Shown here piece by piece: positions 47,355 through 60,974 of a stretch of 64,000 nt of DNA. The translations under genes and the position numbers were made by a program. Within the stretch, counting starts at the first letter, position 1. Each line of letters begins with the position of its first letter. The stretch covers positions 1 through 64,000 of the forward strand of contig JBAMJV010007722.1 in the NCBI GenBank assembly GCA_037951105.1, written 5' to 3'. This DNA is from Echinarachnius parma (taxonomy: Eukaryota; Echinodermata; Echinoidea; Clypeasteroida; Echinarachniidae). The notes under the pieces were generated by a model, which did no database searches, had not been told where the DNA came from, and saw only the letters and a program-made list of their open reading frames with translations.

Positions 47355-48297
47355 TTAAGTAGTTTCTTATACCTCCTTGCTCCAACTAATTCCAATTAAT
47401 TTTGCATAGAGTTCAAATCAATGCAAAATTAATTCCAGAGTGATATTTTCACTGCAAATGCAAACTTAGTTGTTGAGATTACTTTTGGCTGCCACTATAG
47501 ACAGGTGCCTATAAACACTGTTATCTGTGCAGGGGATCACTTTTGGTGGCCACTATCTATAGACAGGTGGCCATGCACTAAGACAGGTTTGATTGTATAC
47601 AGTCACGTAGGTCAATGTCTCCATCATTCGCAAGAATGAAGAATGTACTCAAATGAACCATAATTGAATTCCTCAGTCGACAGCTGCGTGGTACCATCCG
47701 CTGTAAATCAATTATGTTTTGCACAAATTCCTAGAATCCGATTAGTGCATACTTGATCTAATTTTTAGTACAAAAGGGCTCTTTGGCTAAATGCATTAAT
47801 CTTGAACCATGGCAAATATCATCTCTTTGTTTGATTTTAGGGGCTAATATTTGAATTTCTTTTAAAAATGTCCACCCAGTATCATCTTGATTTCAATACA
47901 GCTAAAGTATATGCACCTTAGAAAGAGAATATGAACATCATAATTATCTTCTTCTTTCGGAAGAGGCACAGCTTCTACACAACTTCCTGCAAATGTTGCA
48001 GCCAATAAATTGTATGGGGGTCCAAGTTGTGTCAAGTTTGGGCTTGGATTGTAATTATGACTGCTAGTTAAAGGCATTATTTAATTTCTTAAAATGTGTT
48101 GACCTATTTTTGTATAAATAGCTCTCTTTCTCTAGCCTAGATCTGCAGAAAGAAAGAAAGGGATGAAGGAATGGGCCACCCCCCCCCCCCCCCCCCCCCA
48201 CCACCACCTCTTTTCCCCTAAAATAAGAAACCAGGGCTATCAAATATTCACTGTATAGCTCTCTAGAACCTTTTAGTGAGCCTGTGAGTTTCATTTG

Positions 48298-48728
48298 TGA
48301 CCTTACACCACAAAACGACCAATAAGTCGGAAAAAATGATTTTGCTGATTTTCATATAACATTAAAATAGAAGTCATTACCTTTAAAATGGTATATAATT
48401 GGTCATATTTGGACTAAGCAAACCCTTTCAAAATGAATGCCAAAGATATCAAATATGGCTGATGCATTTTTAAAATAAGGGAGAAACGGGCGGCTTAAAA
48501 GATCTGTGTCTATTCATGGGCTGTAATAAGATCACATTTATAAAATAAAAAATTAATATTTAAACATGATTTCTGATGCTCAAAATTTCCCAGAAGGTAG
48601 ATTAAGATATGCTTATTCAGGAAATACCAAAATCATGAATCTCATATTTTGAACAAAATTTGACTATTTTAGCTGATAAAAGAGAAACTACCACAGCGAC
48701 ATAACGGTCGTTTTGAGGTGTAAGGTCA
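48298..48728. mobile_element. 431-bp inverted-repeat element, 6-bp target duplication
   Basis: Ends TGACCTTACACCACAAAACG and the near-complement CGTTTTGAGGTGTAAGGTCA, flanked by CATTTG at 48292-48297 and 48729-48734. The superfamily is uncertain: a 6-bp duplication is uncommon (reported for Dada-like elements), so I leave it open. Confidence 0.75.
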
Positions 48729-49019
48729 CATTTGATCTCATTTGGACCAGATGTCCCCCCCTTTTCCATAAAGAAAGAAAGAAAACTGTGGGCAGAAGAA
48801 ACAAAATGGGATACAAACATACAGCGTATGTGAAGGGCACGTCAAAGATATACACGACAGATAGATATGAAGGATAAAGCACCAAGAAATGTTTACTTTA
48901 TAAAAAAGGGCTGCAATCTTTATTTAATAGATGAACTCCTTTTGGATTTAACACCAAAAATAAAAGGTGGAAGGAAGCTAAAAATGGAGACATATAAAGT
49001 GTCAGAGCGGGGCAATTAA

Positions 49020-49420
49020 ATTTACATGTAGTCTTTATACTAGGCAGACGTCAATGACTCTCGATTGGTCAGTCAGTGCCACGCTTGACTGCCCACTGCC
49101 ACTCAGCCAGTGGCGCCAGAACGCCAAAATGCGGAGACAGACGACACTCGTAAAGCCGCCTGACGCATATATTTGCTGGTCAGCTCGAGAGAGGTGAATT
49201 AATGTGCATATAAACTGTGATGAGTCGGGGAAAGATACCCAAATATCGCCAGAAAAGGAGAGAGAAATAGGTGACAGACAACTCTCCAAATGTAGCCTAG
49301 TTCAGATTTATTACTTAGTGCGAGAGATGGAAATCAATGTACTTGAACGTCACAGACAATTCACTGAAATATGTGCACACACAAAATCAAAAGGGTAACG
49401 AAACACTCTTATTAGTGCTG
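49020..49420. other. Island without visible repeats, no coding call
   Basis: Relatively GC-rich sequence (49030-49200) with repeated GGTCAGTCAG / CACTGCC motifs and no recognisable exon. Possible regulatory island. Confidence 0.3.
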
Positions 49421-50319
49421 TAATTGAATAGAAAATCCATTTAAATATTGCAAGAAATTACATGATATGAACACCGAAGAAAATTGAATATGTATTTAAA
49501 TTAATAAAAAGTATACATTTTGCTGTTGGCTGCCAGAGATACTATGCATACTTGGGAAAATGCATAACATTTTAAAGTATTTTAAAAGGGACACACATGT
49601 TCTTTATACAAAGATTACTTTAATCAACGGAACAAAATTAAGCTTGTATATCGTAGGGTTTCCCAGTTATAATGCTTCACACATTTTTTGCAGCTTCCTA
49701 AGACTCTCACGGGGTTTCAAAATTGAAGCAAAAATACACATCTCCAGCATGGGATGAATTAATTATACAAACACTTTCAACAGATTTTCCTGTTGTCTCT
49801 GGTTTCTATTACAGCATCAGAACTTGGCATGTATACATGTAGAGTCGTTTTAAATAATGACAGTGTCACAGAAGTGTGTCACAGAGTAACTGAAACCACA
49901 CTGTACCAGCGTAAGAAATTATGACATGATTTGACAACAAATCAATGCTCTGCCAGTTATCGCTTGCCAAAAATAAAAATCCAATTTACAGTTTGGCAGC
50001 TGACTGTCAAAAATTATGAACTTCAATTCAAAACATGTAAGTCAAGAATTTTTTGAAGGCACTTCAAAAATAAATAAATATAGGTTATATTTTTCTGTGC
50101 ATGAGGAAGGATTATTGAGTCCTCAAACAAGAGCATGATACATGTGGTCAACTAGTTATTAAATCAGGACTTTTCATGTTCTTGTCTTTGATTTTTAAAC
50201 ATGTGTTTCTGAAGTCATGTTAGAATTTGGAATGTATGCTTGTGAAATGCCTTAGCACTGAGCAGGTCAACGTATGATAATTTGATTTGGGTATACATTT
50301 AATATGTATGCATTCTTAT

Positions 50320-50790
50320 ATAGACCCCAAGGGTAGAAGGAGGAGAGGAGAGTGTTAAGGGGGAGAGGGAGAGGGGGAGGAGAAAAGATGAGACGGGGGT
50401 AGGAGGAGGGGATCGGGGAGGGAGGGGAGGGGGAGGGGGAGATGAGATGATATTAGATAGGATTGAGGAGAATTCAGTGACCATTTCATTGGAGCATCTC
50501 ATCATTCCAATACAAAATATTCTCAAAACATGCCCTCCTCCCCCCCCCCCCCCCCCCCCCCACACACTCTCACTCCCTCAAGTGATAAACCCATCTCACA
50601 TTTCTGTTAAGTCTGAGGGAGGGAGGGGGGTTTGGAGGAGGGGTTGGAGGAGGGGTAGACGGGAGAATCGGATTAGGGACGATTCAGCGACTGTTTCAAT
50701 GAAGCACGTCACCGACATCATCACCGGTGTGATGACTCATCCCGAACGCGAGTGGGACGGACACGTAGATCGCGTTAAAGGTCGACAGTC
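50320..50790. repeat. Two-unit duplication with polypurine/poly-C blocks
   Basis: 50456-50512 and 50671-50727 match (GGATTGAGGAGAATTCAGTG / GGATTAGGGACGATTCAGCG, then CATTTCATTGGAGCA / TGTTTCAATGAAGCA). Each follows a G-rich purine tract. The second unit is CpG-rich (CACCGGTGTGATGACTCATC) and may be a conserved element. Confidence 0.6.
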
Positions 50791-51329
50791 GGGAAGTAAA
50801 TGCAAGATTGCATTATTTTATTTAAAGGTCATCGTTAATTCGCTTTATTCATCGCACTTCAAAATAGACAAGTGGAGGAAAGATATTAAAATGAGATAAC
50901 AGAGGAACTACATGTAGGTAATGACATCACATTGTTTTGTCAAAACATGGTCGTGGTTCAAAATAACTTGAATGTACTTTGATTTTGGATTTGATAGTGG
51001 GTTGGAGCTGGCTGATAGCCATCCTAGCAACCACTATATCACACATTTCTGGCTTGCCTGACATTTCCCATGGTAATGAACCCTTGTGACATCACACTTC
51101 AATCAAGAATACAATCGCTTCATACCACAATTCATCTTAATTCAACTAAACATATGAATGATATAAACAACTGTGTGAGGAGATGATAATTCATCAATAT
51201 ACCCCTCAATTTCCAGGAAAATAAAATGTGCGTCTTGAAAGAAGTATCGTGACAGAAAATCCATACATCATATCAACATCCCTTCCAGCTGGAGAAAAGC
51301 TAATAAAGCCCCCCTCCACCATTCATCAT

Positions 51330-51540
51330 CACGGTAAATATATGAAGACAAATTTAGAATGGGGGATGTGTCATACAAGATCATCTGTTTTGATAACAAT
51401 ATCTCTAAAAATTTGTCGATCCAGATTTTGAACCATCCATCCTGGTTTTTACGAAGACAAATTGAGGAGCAAGAGAAGTAGGATGTGTCCCAGAAAATCA
51501 TCGGTTCTGATAGCAATATCACAAGAAGCTGTCATTGTTT
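51330..51540. repeat. Two-unit repeat, about 110 bp
   Basis: GAAGACAAATTTAGAATG / GAAGACAAATTGAGGAGC, ATCATCTGTTTTGATAACAA / ATCATCGGTTCTGATAGCAA. Confidence 0.65.
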
Positions 51541-52959
51541 ATTCAGTCTGGGGAAGAGGGATTCGGGATGACCCGTGCGTGAACTTCAGAATCGTGGGTT
51601 TGCCAGATGAGCTTATTGGTTTTACATCGATCAAGATACATTATCTGCCATAACTCATGTTCTTTATATTAAATGCAGTTGTTATCGGTTTCCCATTGAT
51701 CAGAAATATGGTATATTATACTTCCAATTCCCCTTAGTGATTGATGAAAGTAGGTACACTGAAATCTGCAAACTCCGCAGAATCTGTGAAAAATAGCACT
51801 TTTACAGTAGTAATGTGGAGTTAGAAATAGAATGACATTTGTGTGATACTGCTAATTAGAACAGGTGCACTTGTGTGCCTAAATGTGATTGTGCAGACCA
51901 CCAGAGGAAGGACAGGAATTGGTTTATTGGCAAAAACAGGAAGCATGAATGAACCTCCAAAACACAAACGTGGCTCCATTTACATCTAATGTACATAAAT
52001 TGCAAATGCCTACCATATTTGGCGGTGTATTAACCACACTTTATTCTGGACAGAAGAACCCACGCAAAGGGCGAGGGGGAGGGGGGGGGGGGGGGCGCTC
52101 TATACACAGAGGACATTTTCAAGAAAAAATCCCCACCTAGGCCAATACAGCATGGAACACTATGAGTGGCATCTATCAAAAAATTAAAATAAATTAAAAT
52201 CGAATTTCAAGGCTTAATATAATTAAAATATTGGCCCAATATCAATTAGTAAAATTACTGCAATACTGCACGTGTGCATATTTTTGTGTAAATAAATATA
52301 TAATCTATAGAATACAGAAATAAGTTGATTGCACATGTACATCTGAGTGCAATACCACAATACAGATGGGCTAATTGTAAATGACAGGTTTTTTTGGGGG
52401 GTGTCCATCAAACAGAAATTCAATTAAAGGCTGAATATTCATGAATTAAACAAATTGTGAGGTCAAATTTAATTTTAAGCATAAAAGTGGACCACAATAT
52501 TCTAGACGCAAAATAGTGTAGAATTATTACTATGATGATACACATGATAATTGAACTTTTATACAGACCAATAATCTATGTGTCCATCATACATCATAAA
52601 CATGACCTACATGTAGATTTTATTAATTCATTTATTTGATTTACTTGATATATCTATTTCCACACCTTTTCCAAACAATAATATGCACACGCATACTTAC
52701 AAAGGTTTAAAGAAAAGAACATACATCAGATCGAGTGTGATGCCATCCTGCTTTCAGGCTAATACTAAATGACAGGTTCTTTGGCATCCATCAGGCAGAA
52801 ATTGAAGCCATATATTCCGCCCGCAGGGCTCAATATTTTCACCGGCTATGAATATCTATTTTTACATTCTCATCTCTAACACATGTCCCCATCAGACAGA
52901 TCAGAATAATTATCCTTAATAAATCTAAATGCCTATATTCTGTGTTGATTGATACTCAT

Positions 52960-53860
52960 GAATCTAAACCATTACTCTGATGCAACATTTTCCCTCAGGA
53001 CTGCGCATTCTAAATGTATTACTCCTTTTTTCTAATTCTATCTCCCTATTTTATGCACTGAAATGTCACATATATCCACGGGAATACATCTATAATTCTG
53101 CCAAATTCCTTACTCCTTGCTTAAATATAAATCTACCCCGGCCCTCCCATTTGATTCCCTATTGCAATGATTTGTCTACTAACAACATAATCCTTTTTTT
53201 CTTTCTTCCTATTCCATGCACTGAAATGTCACGTATGATATGGAAAAAGGATCTATAATTCTACATGATTCCTCATTGCTTTCTTACAGTTATCTCTTAT
53301 CCCCCTCAACCCCCCCCCCCCCCCCCTGATCAATTCCCTTATGCAATGGTTTGTCCACTTTCTATATTTCCTTTTTTTCTTTCCTCCTATTTCTTGCACT
53401 AACATGTCACATACCCATGGAGAATAGATCTATAAAATTCTACATTTTGTTTCCTCCATAATTCTCATTGCTTGCTCATATTAATCTATTCCCCACCCCA
53501 CCGATCCCCTCCCCCAATCAATTCCTTGATGCAACGGTTTGTTTCCTATGTATTTTTTTCTACCTACTTCACATACTAAAATGTCACATATCCGTGGAGA
53601 ATAGATCTATAATTCTATATAATTCCTCATTAATCTAGTTTTCTTTCCAATCGATTTTCTGACGGAACGGTTTCTCCACTATATTTCTTTTTTCTTCCTA
53701 CATTGTACCTCATACGTTGAAATGTCACATATAAAAATAAAACAATCTATAACTCTGTACTCCTTTCCTTGTTTGTGCTCATTTAATGTTCTCTTCCAAT
53801 CAATTTTCTCTTCTCTTTTGTTTTGTTTTGTTTTGTTCATTTTCACAGCAGAATAATTCT
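52960..53860. repeat. Tandem array, unit about 140-180 bp
   Basis: Five units with CACTGAAATGTCACATAT (53056, 53219, 53398, 53575, 53717), AGATCTATAATTCTA and GATGCAACGGTTTGTC. Strongly pyrimidine-rich on the plus strand. Confidence 0.85.
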
Positions 53861-55370
53861 TCATCGGAGCAAATAAATGCTTCAATCTAATTTTCTATTT
53901 CCTTCATTCTCTCTGTGTTAATCTATACCGTCCTTGTGTTACTGATGTATTAACTTTCATACACCGATACGTCCCCTGCACACACATTATGGGTCCAATA
54001 TCTAATTCATTATTCACTTTAATCTTTATTATGTTTCATATATTTCCATTCTATAAGTATATTTTATTAATGCAAAAAATGCTTTTTAATCAAATAAATT
54101 CAATTATTTGTTGACATTTGTCTAATTTCCTGTATCAAAATTGTGTCGCAGTTCGTGAGTAATGATGAAGAGGATGGGAAATCAATTTCCATATTTTTAT
54201 TGATCAATCAATGTGTTTGCCTGCCAGAAGGAAATTGAAACAAACAAAAAAATAGCTATAGATTTATTTGTGCAAGGGAAGGCAATTTTATGCCTCTGTA
54301 GATAATTTCTTTTCACCGTAAAATGCTGTTGTAATAATAGAAGCTTAGAGCTGGTCATTGACTGAAATTACTCAGAATTTCACTGCGTACAAATGAACGC
54401 AGAATGGCATGGCCATTAAACAGGCAATCAGCCATCTGTAATACACGTACTTCATGGCATATTTTTTTGCTGGCTTAGCAAGCATTATTTGCAAACAAAC
54501 AAAATAGTTCACTCTCGAAAATAGAAATGGATTCTACGAAATTCAAATGACACACGACTTTCCTGGAATAGCAGTGCTAGGAAATAATTGTTCTCCCTGA
54601 TGGCCCTTAGATCAGGTAATAACTTAAGTATTGAACTGTTTACATTTTGGCAGCCAACACACAATTGGCTAAACCTCAAACAAGGAAAAACATTACAATT
54701 CAATTAATTTTGTTTAGCTAGTAGAAGTAGAAAAGTACAATTTGGCAGAAGAGAAGCTCATTTTTGGTGGCGCTAGGCCAGGCAATCTAACAAGCGACTG
54801 GCTGGAAAACTCCCCGGGTGGAGTGGAAAACTGCACATTGTGTACATGAATGATTGCAGTGCTTATCAGTTGGCCTGGGTAATGATTATGTGAAGTGCTA
54901 TGATACCCACTGAATAGCGCTGTATCAAATATCTGTTATAATAAATTCAGTATAATTATCATCTTTATGAGGTGATTGACCACTGGTATGGAGAATGGAC
55001 TCATCAAATGGTGACCTGTATGCCACATGGTCGTCCAATTATTGTGAGACTAAACAACTGCCTCCCTGGCACCATCATTTAATGTCTATAAAAAGGAGAG
55101 GTCATTGTAACTTATACATAGGGTATACATGTTTTTTTTTCTCTATCAAAAATTGTTAATATTGCATATTATGATAATAATAATGGTATTTATTCACCAA
55201 AAAAATGACACATTCCCAGCTACAAGCTAAATTGCAGCGGCATGTCGAAAAAAATAATATTTTTATTTCGGGGGCTCCTTTTCAGGGGGCTACTTTTCCA
55301 ACTTTCGGGGGCTACTTTTATCATCTCGGGGGCTACAGATTTCCGGGCTCTTTTTCAAATTTCAGGGGCT
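53861..55370. other. No gene seen
   Basis: AT-rich. 55260-55375 repeats GGGGGCTACTTTT-like phrases (GGGGCTCCTTTTCAGGGGGC), a short degenerate tandem also hinted at near 3950-4010. Confidence 0.5.
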
Positions 55371-55378
55371 ACTATTAA

Positions 55379-56048
55379 AGGGGTAGTTGAGTTCTGGTAA
55401 GGAGAGTACAGTTTTGGTGAAACTGAATTTTAGTAACCAAAACCTGCATCATTACATTACAAACTAATATTTATAACTAGAAAGGAACAAAAAATTACAA
55501 ATGACGTAGTAAAGATCATGTTATCAAGCAAAAAGAGCCGTTAAAACGTAAGAGGGCGCTCTCTAAACACTCATCGGTTTCAACCATTTTGAATTAAATA
55601 TTGTGCATGTGATGCTTTGTTGAAATAGTGATTAGATAGAGAAATAACCAACAACTATTTAAATACCTATTTTGTAACTTTTTGAAAAGAGGAAGCATTT
55701 TTTTTGAATTTTTAACGGCTGGTTCAAAATTCTCTAATAAACCCGGGGCCCGGGTTTATTACAAATTGTTATATTTATGGATATTTCAGCCGTCTCTGAA
55801 CCGATTTTGATCAAACAAAGATGATTTTATTGTTTAAATATTATGCTCTTTCAAATTTTACACTCAGTTTTTCATTACCTCACACAAATTTATGGATATT
55901 TCAGCCGTCTCTGAACCGATTTTGATCAAACAAAGATGATTTTATTGTTTAAATATTATGCTCTTTCAAATTTTACACTCAGTTTTTCATTACCTCACAC
56001 ACAAAAAAAGTAGTCTAGCGCCCTCTCTACCAAAACTCAACTATCCCT
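55379..56048. mobile_element. 555-bp-family TTAA element, inverted copy with 116-bp internal duplication (670 bp)
   Basis: TTAA 55375-55378 and 56049-56052. Opposite in orientation to 46800-47354 and colinear with it. The central palindrome is 27 bp (55735-55761). The block 55773-55884 is repeated at 55889-56001, which explains most of the extra length. Confidence 0.88.
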
Positions 56049-56845
56049 TTAAGCTCTAATGCTGTAAGTGATCATCTTATAAGCATTTGATCACGTTCCA
56101 AACAGAAAAAACAAAACAAAATCCCCAAAATCCAACAAAAAAAAAATTGGGGGGCGAATTCGCCCGCCGCCACCATGTATTTTTTTCGCTGATGTGCAAT
56201 AAAATGCATCAGTATTTACAAACATCCAAATAGCTCAGAAGAAATCATGAGGTATACAACAATACATGTATGTAAACAAAGCTAACCAGTTCCTTTAAAG
56301 TGCAAGTAACTCTGAATGCATACAGTCAAATAAAATGTAGGTCTATACTCTATAGTGACCAGGATACCGAATATAGCAAATAGCTGGATCAATTACTGAG
56401 AGACAAAACAATTGCCTCTCTGGCACCACCATTAAATGCCTTTGACTATAGGGCGGAGAGTCTTCAGCAATAAATCAGCCATTTCTCAAACCATAATGAC
56501 AGGTTAAAGGTACCCTATTAGTTTTGAATAGTTTAATCTTCCAAGTGAATCCATAACCATAGTCACAGTATTTTTATCATAACGGGAGTGCCATTTTGAA
56601 TACTTCTAGACAGTTTACAATTGAAATGTGATTTGGGGGGCCATCACAGCTAGTGAATATTTATTTTGGGCCACAAAAATTTGAGAGAAGTTTTGGAGGA
56701 GAGTTTTTATAGCCAAAACTGGGCCACAAGCAAAAAAAAAGTTGCTGTGAATCCCAGATAATAACAATTGCCACCACCCTCCTCTGCTCTCTTTCTATAG
56801 ATTCATAGTTAATAGGAAATGAACGCTTCTGGGAAGTTGTGTGAA

Positions 56846-57903
56846 CTAAGCCCGAGTCATGTCGGAATTTTTTTGTTCCGGAATCCGCCGGTGTTGTGCT
56901 GGTCGGAATCCGGTGTTCCGATAAAAAAAAAAAACCTGCCAATGAATGACACGGAACGAACACGCACCAGAAGGTCCGCCACAGCTTCGGCAGCGCAGGC
57001 AGGCCCCGCGCCGCGAGACAGGCCAACTCAACTGCCCTGACCCCGCAAGCCGCACTCTTAAAAAGTGCCGAAAAGGAACGAAAATGCAAGATTATTACGA
57101 CCGCACCCATCTCTTATTTTACTTACATGTTTGGTTGGCTTTTAAAACAAATACGAGAACAAATACCTGCAAAAACAGCAAAAAAATGCGCCGATTATAT
57201 CTAGGACATTTTCTAGCTCGCTCGAACCTCTGATGAACTGAAGCTAGCACGCACCCACGTTGCCAAGTTGCGAATGGTGTACGTGTATGATACGCATACT
57301 ACATGGTATATATTATCGCAGCCCAGAAATTGGCAACGATCGCAAACTGATTTGCACTTGCTGGCTTTGTTCAACCGCATATTGAAAGTCGCTCGCATAC
57401 ATGCACTTGGAGTTTTGAACGTATTCATCGTACGCTTTCTTCCTGCGCTCTAATATCAATACTCTTGACTTTCGCGCTTGAGTCAATCACCCATATGTTT
57501 GCATGTGCCTTTCAGCGGCGTCGCGGGCTGCGATTCCGTCTACATGGTCTATAGCAGTAGCTTCAGATACAGAGCACAATACAGACAATACGTAACCCAC
57601 AGACTTGTACAGTATTCAGCTCTATGCGAAACTAGTACAGTATAGATAGAGTACGAGAATCGCCATTCACGGAAAACAATGAACAATGTCAATGCTTCAC
57701 GAAAATGTCCAAGACCCTCTCATTTACGATTGGTATTTGGTAAGATTGAATAAAACATACGTGATATTATTAAGATATTCAGAAAAAGACTATTTTTTAT
57801 GTATTACATTGTTTCATCGGAATACCGGAATGGAGAAAACAAAACCGGAACACGCACACACCGGACGGATTCCGGTATTCCGTCCGTTCCGACCCAGGCT
57901 TAG
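56846..57903. mobile_element. 1058-bp inverted-repeat element, 6-bp target duplication
   Basis: Ends CTAAGCCCGAGTCATGTCGG and (right, read inward) CTAAGCCTGGGTCGGAACGG, flanked by TGTGAA at 56840-56845 and 57904-57909. Subterminal GGAATCCG and CCGGTGT blocks are inverted as well. GC-rich interior; no transposase frame seen. Confidence 0.7.
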
Positions 57904-58925
57904 TGTGAACTACTAATGACAAGTTGCAATAAACAGCACTGCTGGCAAATCCGGGCACAATTTTTCTGGACTAATTTGCGCTCAGGGGAGGCTGCCTGCC
58001 TTAAAAAACGGCGGAGAAAATCAGGTCGTGCGATTTTCGTCACTCCTTCGCTTTCTACCGAAGATAAGTCTTGATGCTATTTATACATGTATGTATGTCC
58101 TAGGAGATATGTGTGCGTGTATGCCTTTAACGCACCTGTCAACTTGCATGTACGTCTTGTGTACATCCCCTAGATGCAAAGATCCATTTACAAGACAGTT
58201 GTAATGCTCAAGACAATGATCAAGTCAATAATATTACCATATAAAAGTTTGTAATGTCAGAGTTTCAAAATGATAACGAACATGTCTGTTCTCAGAACTG
58301 ATTGGAATTCAACAATTTATTAGATGTTCTATAATCACCTAAATGATTTTCCTCTATTTCTAATCACATTAATTTTCAATTAAAATGTATATATATCAAA
58401 ATAATATCATAATATATTTCCCCATATTTAGATATATATGTATGTAAATTGTATCAGGCCTTCTAGTCAACAAATTTTGACATTTAAAGAACACGTTGCA
58501 GTTTGCAAACTGTAATTTGTAATTCGTCTGTAAAAAAAAAAACATATAATATATCCATCCCCACTCCAGGCTAGCTTTAATATTCATACGCACATGTATG
58601 TCCATTGAGTAATATTTTTGTTTTTCTTCCAAACATTGCATGCTTTCGAGTGGTAATGAAGGTCATTTCCTCATGAAGTCATTTCAAAACCAAAAAAAAA
58701 AAAAAAAAAAAAACTAAGTCCAAATATGATCATAATATAGTGAATGACAGAGAGGAAGGAAGGGTCTATATCAACAATTCCTATATAAATAAGGTATCAA
58801 AGGGACAATTTGAATTGAAACATGAACCATATCTAGCAAGTTTAATTTGCGGTTTGATAATTGATCATGTAATACTTTTTTTTCGAGAAATGCATCTTTA
58901 TGCCAACAGAGGAATGTACAGTATA

Positions 58926-59040
58926 CAATGGGTGATTTCAAGTATGGTGTTTAAGGCCGGTGTTAGTGTTTACTACACACAAACACCAGTTTGATAAACA
59001 CTAACACCAGCCCTAAACACCATACTTGAAATCACCCAAT
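58926..59040. mobile_element. Hairpin MITE, 115 bp
   Basis: Arms 58926-58972 and 58994-59040 are inverted copies (GGGTGATTTCAAGTATGGTG, GGTGTTAGTGTTTA) with a loop of about 20 bp. Confidence 0.85.
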
Positions 59041-59784
59041 GTCATACAATTACAGTGTATAGATCTCCAAACACCCCTTCAAAAACACGTACAAACATAC
59101 CCTCAAACACACACACACACACATACACACAGACACATTAACAACACACACACTAACAACAGACACAACCATTTATAACAGGGGAACTTTGTGTTCATTT
59201 GTTATGATGAATGTACTTTATCAATTTGATTGAGACAAGCAGGCTACAAATCTGAAATTATGGACAGGTGAAACTGAAAATATGATTTATCATGTCAGCG
59301 GACAAATTATTAAAACAACATAACACTCCTCAATCGGATTATAATTGAACAATACAAATTTTGGGTTTCAGCCAAACTCTTAAGAGTTAATTACTCTTTA
59401 AAAACATTCACCGCAAGAACATTGACTTAATATACTGATATATTAGTAAAACCAGAATGAGGAACTATATTGTGTACAATGAAAGTGAAACACTTTTCAG
59501 TAGGTAAATCAATTCCTCTATCAATATTCTTTTATAACAATGATATTCGTTTCTTAGCTGTGTGTTGTGCCAAATCGCTCAATGAATACTAGTGGACTAT
59601 GACATGGACGATTGTCTTTAGAATTCAATTGTCATGATTAATGTCCCGCACCAACAAATCAATAACAGCTGACATACAAATGCATGATGATTAATAATTA
59701 AATTATACATTGTCTTTATGCCAACACCATTTGCCTGGATACTACTCACACAAGGACTAGAAACTTATTTCTATAATTGATCCC

Positions 59785-59990
59785 ACGCCAAAGCTGTTAT
59801 TTATGAAATCGAGTTTAACCTTTTGATTTCACAATTATATTGCAATAACTGTCCATTTTTGAGTGCTTCATGTAAGACAACATTACAAAATAAAGCTGTT
59901 ATTTATGAAATTGAGTTGAGCTTTTGATTTCACAATTATATTGCAATAACTGTCCATTTATGAGTGCTTCATGTATGACAACATTGCCAA
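59785..59990. repeat. Two-unit repeat, about 103 bp
   Basis: AAAGCTGTTATTTATGAAAT, TTTTGATTTCACAATTATAT and GAGTGCTTCATGTA recur once with few differences. Confidence 0.9.
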
Positions 59991-60339
59991 GTACAAACTT
60001 GAGTATAAGTACAGTATATGGTTTCTGTAATATACAGTAATTGTAATATGTACAGTACAATATGCATTTCATTTTGATTTACAAATGTATGGTTTAAATG
60101 ACAACATTTGCCAATTGCCGAAAAGGGGAAAGCACTGCTGTAATGTCACTATGACACCAACATACCAGGTACAGTACATGTTACATGCATCACATGATTA
60201 AAATGTCTTCGCAGCATCTTTGACGAGTTATGAAATGAAAAATTTTGCCAGTCAAACGAAGAAGAGCAGATTATCACTCATGGTCTTGAGTCACCGTCTG
60301 TGCCATACATCATATTATTTTCCTACCAAATAAACTGTT

Positions 60340-60740
60340 TGCCCGCGATCACATATCTGAATATCGATCGCCGACCCACCAGCCCTGACTCCGACGCACA
60401 CGTTAAGTGGGAAATCATATGAATAAGTTACGAGCGGCAAGGCGTAAGGAGCCCTCAATCAATGTTAAGCCCAAAGGCTCGTGACTAAAGTGACTAACGG
60501 AAGAGTACGTTGCAACAACTCGCAGTTGAAGCGGTATAAATTCATAATATGATATTGATCCTTCCATCTCCTTTTAAAACAGTCAATTTATAATTTGATA
60601 TAGATCATACCATCTCGTTTTGAAACAGTGAATTTATCAATTGATGTTGAGCACTCTCATCTGGCAGAAAGCTGCAACGGGCAACAGCGATAGTCCGCTG
60701 AATTTTGTAGCTCAGTCGATTTGCTCGATCGTGTTATCAA
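60340..60740. other. Island without visible repeats and with CpGs, no coding call
   Basis: Mixed sequence with CpGs (CGATCGCCGACCC, GACTCCGACGCACACG, GAGCGGCAAGGCG) and no recognisable repeat. No frame is convincing. Confidence 0.3.
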
Positions 60741-60974
60741 TGAAGCATAGAATTATTTTAAAGTTACTGTGTTGCTAAATGTGGAAACGTGCATGGGCGG
60801 CGCCATCTTTCCAAAACTAGGCGGAATCATGGTTGTGCGCATCTCTCTCTAGCATCACTAGTATGTAACTGGTCTACAGATACAGAGTGTGCACATGTGC
60901 AGCATGTGTATAACATGGCTTCTCCCTGTGAACACTTTGGAAAGCGCCATATGTGTCGTGACGACTCTCTCCCT

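Noticed and set aside
50447-50899. 150-codon plus-strand frame with a CpG-rich middle
   Set aside because: It runs through a C-run and a purine tract. The CpG-rich part is one unit of a local duplication, so it is kept only as a possible regulatory island.
56661-57233. 149-, 95- and 73-codon overlapping frames in GC-rich DNA
   Set aside because: They lie in the inverted-repeat element 56846-57903 and overlap each other; none shows a transposase motif.
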